Assembly: GCA_003952965.2 (NCBI GenBank)
Contig: CM025855.1
Location: 31,460,637 to 31,524,636 of the forward strand
Reading direction: 5' to 3'
Source: Morella rubra
Lineage: Eukaryota > Streptophyta > Magnoliopsida > Fagales > Myricaceae
Length of the DNA: 64,000 nt
This document shows, piece by piece, positions 26,701-37,715 of the stretch (the first letter of the stretch is position 1; every line of letters starts with the position of its first letter). The notes under the pieces were generated by a model. The model did not search any database. It worked only from the letters and a program-made list of their open reading frames with translations, and was not told the origin of the DNA. The position numbers were made by a program, and so were the translations under genes.

Positions 26701-29700
26701 TCATCATAATGTGTGTGATAAGAATAGAATAGAAGACAGTCGAGTGTGAATATGTAGGTATGCTTATGTATATGTTTGGACTTTGGATGTTGACATTATT
26801 GTGATGTATTGACTTGCAAGCAATGCTCTATATGCAACTAATTTCTCCCAAGTCATAGTATTTCTACGTGATATTTGCCCTTTATTCTAGATTCTTGAGT
26901 TTCTTATTTAAGGTCTAAAACTTGCCGTAATTTTGTGAACAGCCAACAGTAATTCGGTCGGTTCATCACCAATGGAGAAACTTACACCAGTGGAAATTCC
27001 GACCAGGAAGTCCCTAGAATATCCTGAGCCTTTCCTCATGCGGGACCAGCAAATAAAATTCAACTTGAATAGGAATGTTGTGGGAGCAGGGAGACCATCG
27101 AGTCATTCATTGACCATGAATGCACCGCCAGCATCTTATTCTGTAGAAGGCAACAAAGGCGGTATGATGGGTGCTCATTATGAGAGTAGTCTCTTCTCGT
27201 GTTCATTGTCGGAATTGTTCAATAGAAAGTGTAAGTCATGCATTTCCCTTCACTGCTTCTATCTTGAACATAACTTTGCATTGAGTTCTAGATTTGGAAA
27301 CTAGGCTGTATGTTTCATTCAGATATTGCTTGCTGAACCACTAAGTTTATAAAAGTTTAATATGAATTTTCTTGATGCAGTGAGATTATCATCAAACGAT
27401 GCTCTATATGGCCATTCTGTCGATACTGTTGCCTCCCACTATGATGAAGAGGAACCTTTTGAATCCCTTGAAGAAATTGAGGCCCAAACCATTGGAAACC
27501 TCCTACCTGATGATGATGAGTTGCTTTCTGGAGTAACCGATGGGCTTGACTTTATCTTCCAACCAAGTATTGGGGATGATGTGGAGGAGTTAGACCTTTT
27601 TAGCAGTGTCGGAGGAATGGATCTGGGAGATGATGGTTCCTGTGCTGGACAAAAGAATTCTGACTTTTCCGGGGGAGTTTCTGATGGCCAGCTAGGGGCA
27701 TCAAATGGTTCAATAGCTGGTGAACACCCCATGGTGAACACCCTTCCCGGACGTTGTTTGTCAGAAATATAAATAGTAATGTTGAAGACTCCGAGTTGAG
27801 GACCCTTTTTGAGGTTTGTGTTTAGCTTTCTTTCTTTCTTTTTTGTTGGTGTTTACTTCGCCCTTCCCGTGTATGTTCGCTCTGGCGTTATTCTTGATTG
27901 AATGTTTGAATTTTGTTCTCATATCATGCATGTGCAGCACTATGGAGATATTCGCACACTCTATACAGCTTGCAAGCATCGTGGCTTTGTTATGATCTCG
28001 TATTACGATCTTAGAGCTGCCCGAAATGCAATGAAAGCCCTCCAGAACAGACCATTGAGACGCAGGAAGCTTGACATACATTACTCGATCCCAAAGGTGC
28101 TTTTTCTGCATTTTCATCTTTCTTTATGCATGTCGTTACTTTCTTCGATCTACATCGTTGTAGTTGTATGTACAGTGGAATGGTGTTATGATTTTCATTA
28201 AGTGCATCGGCCGGTAGCTTGGTAATTCATTTTCATGTTCTACTGCTTTGTGCCTTGACTTCTGGCAGGACAATCCTTCAGAAAAAGATGTTAATCAGGG
28301 CACACTTGTGGTATTTAACCTGGATTCTTCTGTTTCAAATGATGAACTTCGTCAGATTTTTGGTGCATATGGCGAGATCAAGGAGGTGATTTTGTGACCA
28401 GTTTTCACCATGGACTTGAAAATTTATGGGTACTAATGCCTGGTCCATTCTGGGTCATGTATTGCAGATTCGTGAAACCCCCCACAGAAGTCATCACAAG
28501 TTTATTGAATTTTATGATGTTAGAGCTGCAGAGGCTGCTCTTCGTGCATTAAACAAGAGTGATATAGCAGGAAAGCGGATTAAGCTCGAACCAAGCCGTC
28601 CGGGGGGATCAAGACGGTAGTATTCTCCAAGCACAAAATTTTGCTTTTACTGTTTGTATATTCTTTATTGATTTTTCCTTAATACTTTAGTCCTTGTTGG
28701 AATCCCAGTTAACTAGGTGCCAGCAAAAAGGAAAAATGATACTTCTCAATTTAGTGGGCGAGAAAGTTATATAACCACTTATTGTAAGATATGCTTACAG
28801 GATTTATGCATGATATCTGAATCTATAATTAGTGTTTGTACTTCTTACTTAACTATGTGCTTTTGTTCATGCTAAGATGACCTTTGCATTATATTATTCA
28901 TTGCTTTGGATCCATTGCTAAAACTAATTTTTTTGGTCTGTCTTTTGGCTTTTTATTTGTTGCTGCAGTTTGATGCTACAATTCCCTTCAGAGTTGGAGC
29001 ATGATGAATGTAGCCCTTATCTGGAACAAAGTAGCCCACCCCTGGACTCAAATACTGGCTTCTCTGGTAAAGCAATTTCCAGTATAATTTGTCTCTTCAA
29101 CTATCAATTTGTGCGCCCCCTAAAATTGTCTCACAAAGACTTGTTGACAGTCTCAGGCCCGCGTGGGGCAATTACATCCAGTGCCATAGATCATGGAACA
29201 ATTTTGGGAGTGCACTCAGGAATACATGCGCTCTCCGTAGAAACTGCATTTCATCATGCGATCTCTTCTAGTGTTCCGAACAGCTTACCCTCTCTGGTGA
29301 GAGTTGAATCAGTTGGCAATCAGCCTGGCCTTACCGAGTCTGGACGTTCACCAGGACAGCTGAAATTTGATATTGGAGGCACTACGTCTTTTCATCCGCA
29401 TTCACTTCCAGAGTATCATGATGGCTTATCAAATGTTGTTCATCTGAATTCTCCGGGCACCATGACTGGAAACATCAATGCCAGTCCACCAGAAAGATTT
29501 GATAACAGGCAGTTGCGAAGAGTAAGCTCGAATGGGCACCCAATCGAACTTAGTGAAGCTGGTAAGTGCAATCGATCTCTGGGTGCATTTTCTTTTTCTT
29601 GATGATTGCATTAAATATGTTTCAGTTTCCTAGTTGCATTGATGCCATGTGTTGCTAGTCACTCTATTCGATTTTCATGTTAAGATGAAAAAAGAAAGAA

Positions 29701-30316
29701 TGGTTATTACACGAAATAACAAATAATAGAAGGAACAGTGGTCAACTTGTCTCTGATGACTGTGTTTGTCTATATGGCTTACTTTCTTTCACGACAGTGG
29801 ATAGATATCTGAGCAGGCTATGTGGTAGTTAATTGCTCGGATAGGTCGTGTGTCCTGTCAAAACCTTTCTCATACTTGTTTTGTGAGTCATGTGGTAGCA
29901 TTGGATGTGAGGGACTTGACACTCTCACTACGCGTCATATGCGAATGAACCTTTATAAAGCAGTGTCAATATAGACTATACATTTTGGTTGAACTGCTTT
30001 TCCAGTTAGAAGGAAATAAAATGCTATTGGTTCGGTTTTATTCCTGTTTGTTGATATGTTGATTGAACTGGTTTTCCTTTTTTCCCAGTTTTTAGATCTG
30101 CTGGTAATGGGAGCTGTCCTCTCCCTGGACATCATTACACATGGAACAGCTCATATCACCCTCAGCCTCCAGGCATGATGTGGCCAAACTCGCCATCATT
30201 TGTAAATGGTATTTGTGGAGCGCATCCTGCACCGCGATTGCATGGACTTCCCAGAGCACCATCTAATATGCTGAACTCAGTTCTACCTATAACTGGCCAC
30301 CATGTGGGGTCTGCTC
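23720..30316 (+). pseudogene. MEI2-like RNA-binding protein gene: start exons plus truncated copy A
   Basis: AML1/AML4-type MEI2-like gene. Exons: 23720-23800 (MPSETMDLPGLSS), 24006-24051, 26943-27230, 27381-27813, 27938-28096, 28269-28385, 28468-28616, 28969-29066, 29157-29561 and 30089-30316 (cut). Phases match throughout, and all junctions have GT and AG. RRM1 is encoded by the end of the 27381 exon plus the 27938 exon (TLFVRNINSNVED, HRGFVMISYYD). RRM2 follows (GTLVVFNLDSSVSNDEL). The copy is broken twice: a one-base loss near 27729-27731 relative to copy B shifts the frame just before RRM1 and gives a stop at 27769-27771, and the tenth exon is cut at 30316 by a rearrangement junction. 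The first two exons are the only 5' exons of this gene in the window, so any MEI2 transcript must start here. Intron 2 is 2.9 kb. Confidence 0.9.
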
Positions 30317-30341
30317 GGGCACCATGACTGGAAACATCAAT
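30317..30341 (+). other. Rearrangement junction 1 with templated insert
   Basis: Between the cut copy A exon and the start of copy B lies a 25-base insert, identical to 29455-29479 in the preceding MEI2 exon (GGGCACCATGACTGG...). One or two bases of microhomology are present at each edge. Confidence 0.9.
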
Positions 30342-30816
30342 TTAATTAATTCATCACAAAATCATGGTTGCCAAAGTAATATGTGATTTTTTCCGTTTGA
30401 AATACCTTGATCTCATGATAGATTCTGCCCTTTTTTTCCACAATGCTTCTCTTCAAATTCCTCTGCATGGATATCTTGGAAAAAGTATTTTCAAAAGTAT
30501 TTCCACATGCTTTCTTGCGACAGTATTCCGTCATTGTTGAAGTTCATAGATATATGGTGGCATTTAGACCAAGAAGATATCAGACTGTCAACTTTCTCTG
30601 TATGACTCCTCAATAATGTGTGTGATAAGAATAGTGAAGACAGTTGTTATGGGTGCTAATGTATATGTTTGGACTTTGGATGTTGACATTATTTGATGTG
30701 ACTTGCAAGCAATTGCAACTAATTTCTCAAGTCATAGTATTTCTACGTGATATTTGCCCTTTATTCTAGATTTTGACTTATTTAAGGTCTAAAACTTGCC
30801 GTAATTTTGTGAACAG

Positions 30817-33800
30817 CCAACAGTAATTCGGTCGGTTCATCACCAATGGAGAAACTTACACCAGTGGAAATTCCGACCAGGAAGTCCCTAGAATATCCTG
30901 AGCCTTTCCTCATGCGGGACCAGCAAATAAAATTCAACTTGAATAGGAATGTTGTGGGAGCAGGGAGACCATCGAGTCATTCATTGACCATGAATGCACC
31001 GCCAGCATCTTATTCTGTAGAAGGCAACAAAGGCGGTATGATGGGTGCTCATTATGAGAGTAGTCTCTTCTCGTGTTCATTGTCGGAATTGTTCAATAGA
31101 AAGTGTAAGTCATGCATTTCCCTTCACTGCTTCTATCTTGAACATAACTTTGCATTGAGTTCTAGATTTGGAAACTAGGCTGTATGTTTCATTCAGATAT
31201 TGCTTGCTGAACCACTAAGTTTATAAAAGTTTAATATGAATTTTCTTGATGCAGTGAGATTATCATCAAACGATGCTCTATATGGCCATTCTGTCGATAC
31301 TGTTGCCTCCCACTATGATGAAGAGGAACCTTTTGAATCCCTTGAAGAAATTGAGGCCCAAACCATTGGAAACCTCCTACCTGATGATGATGAGTTGCTT
31401 TCTGGAGTAACCGATGGGCTTGACTTTATCTTCCAACCAAGTATTGGGGATGATGTGGAGGAGTTAGACCTTTTTAGCAGTGTCGGAGGAATGGATCTGG
31501 GAGATGATGGTTCCTGTGCTGGACAAAAGAATTCTGACTTTTCCGGGGGAGTTTCTGATGGCCAGCTAGGGGCATCAAATGGTTCAATAGCTGGTGAACA
31601 CCCACATGGTGAACACCCTTCCCGGACGTTGTTTGTCAGAAATATAAATAGTAATGTTGAAGACTCCGAGTTGAGGACCCTTTTTGAGGTTTGTGTTTAG
31701 CTTTCTTTCTTTCTTTTTTGTTGGTGTTTACTTCACCCTTCCCGTGTATGTTCGCTCTGGCGTTATTCTTGATTGAATGTTTGAATTTTGTTCTCATATC
31801 ATGCATGTGCAGCACTATGGAGATATTCGCACACTCTATACAGCTTGCAAGCATCGTGGCTTTGTTATGATCTCGTATTACGATCTTAGAGCTGCCCGAA
31901 ATGCAATGAAAGCCCTCCAGAACAGACCATTGAGACGCAGGAAGCTTGACATACATTACTCGATCCCAAAGGTGCTTTTTCTGCATTTTCATCTTTCTTT
32001 ATGCATGTCGTTACTTTCTTCGATCTACATCGATGTAGTTGTATGTACAGTGGAATGGTGTTATGATTTTCATTAAGTGCATCGGCCGGTAGCTTGGTAA
32101 TTCATTTTCATGTTCTACTGCTTTGTGCCTTGACTTCTGGCAGGACAATCCTTCAGAAAAAGATGTTAATCAGGGCACACTTGTGGTATTTAACCTGGAT
32201 TCTTCTGTTTCAAATGATGAACTTCGTCAGATTTTTGGTGCATATGGCGAGATCAAGGAGGTGATTTTGTGACCAGTTTTCACCATGGACTTGAAAATTT
32301 ATGGGTACTAATGCCTGGTCCATTCTGGGTCATGTATTGCAGATTCGTGAAACCCCCCACAGAAGTCATCACAAGTTTATTGAATTTTATGATGTTAGAG
32401 CTGCAGAGGCTGCTCTTCGTGCATTAAACAAGAGTGATATAGCAGGAAAGCGGATTAAGCTCGAACCAAGCCGTCCGGGGGGATCAAGACGGTAGTATTC
32501 TCCAAGCACAAAATTTTGCTTTTACTGTTTGTATATTCTTTATTGATTTTTCCTTAATACTTTAGTCCTTGTTGGAATCCCAGTTAACTAGGTGCCAGCA
32601 AAAAGGAAAAATGATACTTCTCAATTTAGTGGGCGAGAAAGTTATATAACCACTTATTGTAAGATATGCTTACAGGATTTATGCATGATATCTGAATCTA
32701 TAATTAGTGTTTGTACTTCTTACTTAACTATGTGCTTTTGTTCATGCTAAGATGACCTTTGCATTATATTATTCATTGCTTTGGATCCATTGCTAAAACT
32801 AATTTTTTTGGTCTGTCTTTTGGCTTTTTATTTGTTGCTGCAGTTTGATGCTACAATTCCCTTCAGAGTTGGAGCATGATGAATGTAGCCCTTATCTGGA
32901 ACAAAGTAGCCCACCCCTGGACTCAAATACTGGCTTCTCTGGTAAAGCAATTTCCAGTATAATTTGTCTCTTCAACTATCAATTTGTGCGCCCCCTAAAA
33001 TTGTCTCACAAAGACTTGTTGACAGTCTCAGGCCCGCATGGGGCAATTACATCCAATGCCATAGATCGTGGAACAATTTTGGGAGTGCACTCAGGAATAC
33101 ATGCGCTCTCCGTAGAAACTGCATTTCATCATGCGATCTCTTCTAGTGTTCCGAACAGCTTACCCTCTCTGGTGAGAGTTGAATCAGTTGGCAATCAGCC
33201 TGGCCTTACCGAGTCTGGACGTTCACCAGGACAGCTGAAATTTGATATTGGAGGCACTACGTCTTTTCATCCGCATTCACTTCCAGAGTATCATGATGGC
33301 TTATCAAACGTTGTTCATCTGAATTCTCCGGGCACCATGACTGGAAACATCAATCCCAGTCCACCAGAAAGATTTGATAACAGGCAGTTGCGAAGAGTAA
33401 GCTCGAATGGGCACCCAATCGAACTTAGTGAAGCTGGTAAGTGCAATCGATCTCTGGGTGCATTTTCTTTTTCTTGATGATTGCATTAAATATGTTTCAG
33501 TTTCCTAGTTGCATTGATGCCATGTGTTGCTAGTCACTCTATTCGATTTTCATTTTAAGATGAAAAAAGAAAGAATGGTTATTACACGAAATAACAAATA
33601 ATAGAAGGAACAGTGGTCAACTTGTCTCTGATGACTGTGTTTGTCTATATGGCTTACTTTCTTTCACGACAGTGGATAGATATCTGAGCAGGCTATGTGG
33701 TAGTTAATTGCTCGGATAGGTCGTGTGTCCTGTCAAAACCTTTCTCATACTTGTTTTGTGAGTCATGTGGTAGCATTGGATGTGAGGGACTTGACACTCT

Positions 33801-35916
33801 CACTACGCGTCATATGCGAATGAACCTTTATAAAGCAGTATCAATATAGACTATACATTTTGGTTGAACTGCTTTTCCAGTTAGAAGGAAATAAAATGCT
33901 ATTGGTTCGGTTTTATTCCTGTTTGTTGATATGTTGATTGAACTGGTTTTCCTTTTTTCCCAGTTTTTAGATCTGCTGGTAATGGGAGCTGTCCTCTCCC
34001 TGGACATCATTACACATGGAACAGCTCATATCACCCTCAGCCTCCAGGCATGATGTGGCCAAACTCGCCATCATTTGTAAATGGTATTTGTGGAGCGCAT
34101 CCTGCACCGCGATTGCATGGACTTCCCAGAGCACCATCTAATATGCTGAACTCAGTTCTACCTATAACTGGCCACCATGTGGGGTCTGCTCCCTCAGTTA
34201 ATCCCTCACTCTGGGATAGGCAACATGCCTATGCAGGGGAATCCCCCAACACCTCTGGATTTCATCCCGGTTCTCTTGGGAGCATGAGAATTCCTAACAG
34301 TTCAGCAGGGGAATCCCCCAACACCTCTGGATTTCACCCCGGTTCTCTTGGGAGCATGAGAAATCCTAACAGCTCACTGCATGCAATGGAATTTGTTTCT
34401 CATAGTATGTTTCATCAGGTTGGGGCAAGCTGTTTGGATCTGCCTGTGCCCCCAAAAAATATAGGACTCCAATCTCATCATCAGAGGTGCATGGTTTTTC
34501 CTGGTAGAGGCCAAATGATTCCCATGATGAATCCATTTGATTCTCCAAATGAACGTGCAAGAAGCCGTAGAAACGAAGGCAGCTCTAGTCAGGCTGACAA
34601 CAAGAAACAGTATGAACTTGACATCGACCGAATAATGCGAGGGGAAGACAACCGAACAACACTCATGATTAAGAACATTCCTAACAAGTAAGAGGCTCCT
34701 CACTTAAATCTTGAGATCACGTTTGAAGTACTTGGGTATTGCTTCTTTCCATTTCACTTCAGTAGTGCTTTTCCACCATTTACCTGGAACATGCAAGTTG
34801 CACAAATGATCCATATTCCAACCCTAGGTAGGTCTTAATTTTGAAGGAAGGTGAGGATCACTGCGTAATAGTGATGCCTAAGCCAATGGGATATGTGACC
34901 ATTTCTCCATCACTTCAAGATGATGCATGACATGCCCATGCCTTTTTTGCACATTTAACTCTGGGACTTATGTGGTTAAAATTGTAGGTATACATCAAAG
35001 ATGCTTATGGCTGCAATAGATGAACGCCATCCAGGAACCTATGATTTTATCTATTTACCCATTGATTTTAAGGTAAATGCAATTTGTCTTCCAAATGGTC
35101 TCCAATTTTGTGGATGAGGATTTGGGCTATGTGAAGAACCACACTTGCTGTGTGATTCCATGTAGAATTCTTGTTCGTATTATTTATTCTTTTGATATTT
35201 GTTGCAGAACAAATGTAATGTGGGGTATGCATTCATCAACATGAAGGATCCTGGCATGATTGTTCCATTCTATCAGGTTTGTTGTACACGAGTCTTTTGG
35301 TGAGAACATAAATGCAAAGACCAATGCTTAAAGAAATTCTCTATTTCGGCAGGCCTTCAACGGAAAGAAATGGGAGAAGTTTAATAGTGAAAAGGTGGCA
35401 TCACTTGCATATGCTCGCATTCAAGGTATAGCTGCTCTCATTGCACATTTCCAGAACTCAAGCTTGATGAATGAGGATAAGCGATGCCGACCAATTCTCT
35501 TCAATACTGATGGCCCCAATGCTGGTGATCAGGTATTGCAGCAGAACACGCACTGTAGATTGTATTAGTTATTATGTATTTCCTTGACGGCTTGCAAAAT
35601 GATCTGAACCTGGACAGTCAGGTAAGTCCACCTGATAGGCTTTCTATTTTGAATATACGACGATGATTGCATTATTTTCACTATATAAAGAGAGACAAAA
35701 AAACAAGAGGAAACTGCACGTATGATAGAGATCTCAAGCTGATCTTTTTCAAATCTGCAGGTGCCCTTTCCCATGGGGGTCAATGTTCGTACTAGACCTG
35801 GAAAAGCCCGGACCAACACTCCTGAGGAGAACCACCAAGATAACCCACCAAAATTTGGAAATGGGGAGGATTCTACTGAGGATCCATCTGCCTTTTCTTC
35901 GAAGGAGTTAGACTAA
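30817..35916 (+). CDS. MEI2-like RNA-binding protein, copy B (complete from exon 3 to stop, no start exons)
   Basis: Exons: 30817-31104, 31255-31688, 31813-31971, 32144-32260, 32343-32491, 32844-32941, 33032-33436, 33964-34687, 34988-35072, 35208-35276, 35353-35532 and 35761-35916, all in consistent phase. With the unique start exons at 23720-24051 they would encode 996 residues, normal for AML1/4. It contains RRM1, RRM2 and the MEI2-type C-terminal RRM3 (TTLMIKNIPNKYTSKML, CNVGYAFINM, WEKFNSEKVASLAYARIQG), the diagnostic RNA-binding domain of this family. Plant MEI2-like proteins are RNA-binding regulators of meiosis and growth. Where relatives have RIQGKAAL this gene reads RIQGIAAL. A 72-bp tandem repeat lies in the 33964 exon. 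The gene is convergent with the otubain gene; the 3' UTR extends to about 36470. Copy B has no promoter of its own and would be reached only by transcription through copy A. Confidence 0.88.
32942..33031 (+). other. 90-base in-frame intron of MEI2 copy B (exitron-like)
   Basis: The exon reads TTCTCTG|GTAAAG ... GTCTCAG|GCCCGC. Splicing it restores the family sequence GFSGP. The intron is a multiple of three and has no stop, so retention adds 30 residues (KAISSIICLFNYQF...). The same intron is at 29067-29156 in copy A and 38460-38549 in copy C. Confidence 0.75.
34233..34376 (+). repeat. 72-bp in-frame tandem duplication in a MEI2 exon
   Basis: Two adjacent 72-base units (34233-34304, 34305-34376) encode AGESPNTSGFHPGSLGSMR followed by IPNSS or NPNSS. 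Relatives as I know them carry this stretch once. The same duplication is at 39751-39894 in copy C, so it predates the large rearrangement. Copy A is cut before it. Confidence 0.88.
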
Positions 35917-37473
35917 GCAAGCAACGTATTGCCGTGGCCACTAACCTTACATTACAAACATATTCTGATCCTACCGATGCCCGGTGTGATATGCTCCGAT
36001 GGCTGTTTTGAGGGGAAAAACTCAGGTGCTTCTGATAAGCCGCTCAAAACTATTCAGAGGAACGCCAGACGAAAGCCAAGTATATTTCCATGTTTCGTTG
36101 GGTTTTTCTCATGAATTTCGGAACTGTTTGAGAAATGAGCATCGGGCTGGAGCATCAAAATTTTGGATGGACTGAAGAGTACTATTTAAATGACATAGTA
36201 TGTATAGGAGTTTCTGAGGAATTAAGAGATCTCTCGCTGCGTTTTGGGGAGGCTTCTCTGATACACCTTTTCTCTTTCATTTTGTTTTCCCCCATGGTTT
36301 TGTTGTTTCCTACATTGCCGAGCTTGGAGCCTGTCTGTAATCTTTCAGTTGTAAAAGTCGATGAGAGCTTTTTTTCAACTATGTATCGTTTTTCACTAGT
36401 TTGCTTTCGTAACTGTATTGATCTCAACTTTTTGACACCTGCAGATACTCTACCGTCAAATGGCACCTAATTCTCTCCTTTCTGACTCATAAGATCTTAT
36501 AACGATATTCCAAGAGTAGGCTTTTGTCACCTATGATAATTCTAACAGAATCTTTAGAGGCAACCATACTCGATACAAGTAACCAAATCGCCAAGATGAA
36601 CGTTAAGACTCCCTCAAAATGTTGAGGACGAATGGTGAAAACTTGACAAGAACTTGGAATTTTAACAGAGAAAGAACACCAGTTATTTTTTTTAGGACTG
36701 TTCCACACAGACGACTGAACAGGTGAGGAGCTCACATATAATTCGCGCAGTGCGGGATTGAGAGCAAGAACTGTCCCAAGTTTCAGGAAACCTAATGTTT
36801 ATGCCTAATTGTCCCCAGTCACAACTCAAGTTTTTGAACGGTTAAGGAAATGGCATATTATGAACTATTACAGAGCCTTGGCCTTCAGCTTCCGGCACCA
36901 GATGTCCTGTCCGCAGAGATTTAGCCCGATAGCCTCATTAGCTGACAAGCACATTGAAACGAACCTGTAACAATATATGAGTACAAACTCCAATAAACCC
37001 CACCACCTTTGGAGAAAATTCCAGAAGTAATTCATAAAACGCAAGACAATTAGTTGACAATGTGATTATTCCAGAATATCATTGCTAGCATGTTACAAAA
37101 AGACAAGGCAACATCATGGTTTGAAAATGCTGCCGGGGGAAATTTCTAGAGGAATGTTATGGTAGAACTTTGATCAAAACATACTAAGATGATGGCAGAA
37201 ACCAATGACATAAAGCTGTGATGTGCTATGTTGCACAATAAAGACTCAGACTGCAAAAAATTAGGGACATAACTTCCCATAAATCAGCAAATTCATACAT
37301 AGATCCAAAGGTCTAAGGCATGTCCACGAGTCACTAGAACTATTGGCTTCCACTTGGTGTGCATTTCCAGTGGGTCTAGGTCACAGGTTATCCTGTTGGG
37401 AACCATAAAGTGTACAACAGTTGTGACCCAAAAGTGAGATGTAAGGCGAGCTTACCACAACCATGTATGAGCA
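35917..37473. other. MEI2 copy B 3' UTR and convergent spacer to the otubain fragment
   Basis: The MEI2 3' UTR probably reaches about 36470, then sequence that is the 3' flank of the otubain gene on the other strand. The stretch 36850-37030 is a deletion-rich version of 42369-42620. The short frames here are not genes. Confidence 0.5.
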
Positions 37474-37698
37474 TCACTTCGGGTACAGAATATCGTAGTG
37501 ACCAGGGCGATATAACAAGGTTATAAAGGGACTAACTGTCTCAGAGCTACCACTAGTATTTGGAAGATCAGCAGCAGCAGCAGCAGGACTAAAATCATGA
37601 TGATTTACACTGATACCACCACTATCCAATGAGCTGCGGTCAAGGTACACCACACGGATTGGCACACCCAAATGCAAGACAAAGCGCATTGTGCACAA
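37474..37698 (-). pseudogene. Otubain-like gene, truncated last-exon copy
   Basis: 3' fragment of the otubain gene carried on copy B. It retains the end of the last exon from GVPIRVVYLDRSS through the catalytic-histidine motif RPGHYDILYP to the stop at 37474, plus the 3' flank. It is cut upstream at the junction with copy C, and its 5' edge has small indels relative to 43240-43280 that break the frame (the parent reads ALSDALGVP). It has no OTU catalytic cysteine exon and cannot make an enzyme. Confidence 0.88.
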
Positions 37699-37715
37699 TC
37701 TGATGACTGTGTTTG
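37699..37715 (+). other. Rearrangement junction 2 with templated insert
   Basis: The otubain exon breaks off after GTGCACAA and is followed by 17 bases identical to MEI2 intron sequence at 29752-29768 (TCTGATGACTGTGTTTG; also 33627-33643 and 39145-39161). Copy C then starts with a two-base overlap. Confidence 0.85.

Larger units (their letters stand above)
26408..34191. repeat. Direct duplication A/B of MEI2 exons 3-10
   Basis: 26408-30316 and 30341-34191 are nearly identical in the same orientation, starting in intron 2 at TTTAATTAATTCATC and ending in the tenth exon at GGTCTGCTC. Differences in the coding part are a handful of substitutions plus one base at about 27730. In contrast, 30520-30770 differs from 26580-26880 by many small deletions in copy B (59 bases net). 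The units are joined through a short insert at 30317-30340. Confidence 0.93.

Noticed and set aside
27439..28117. Minus-strand open frames across MEI2 exons (also at 31636-31992, 34374-34703, 39892-40221)
   Set aside because: Antisense shadows of conserved MEI2 exons; they recur only because the exons are duplicated.
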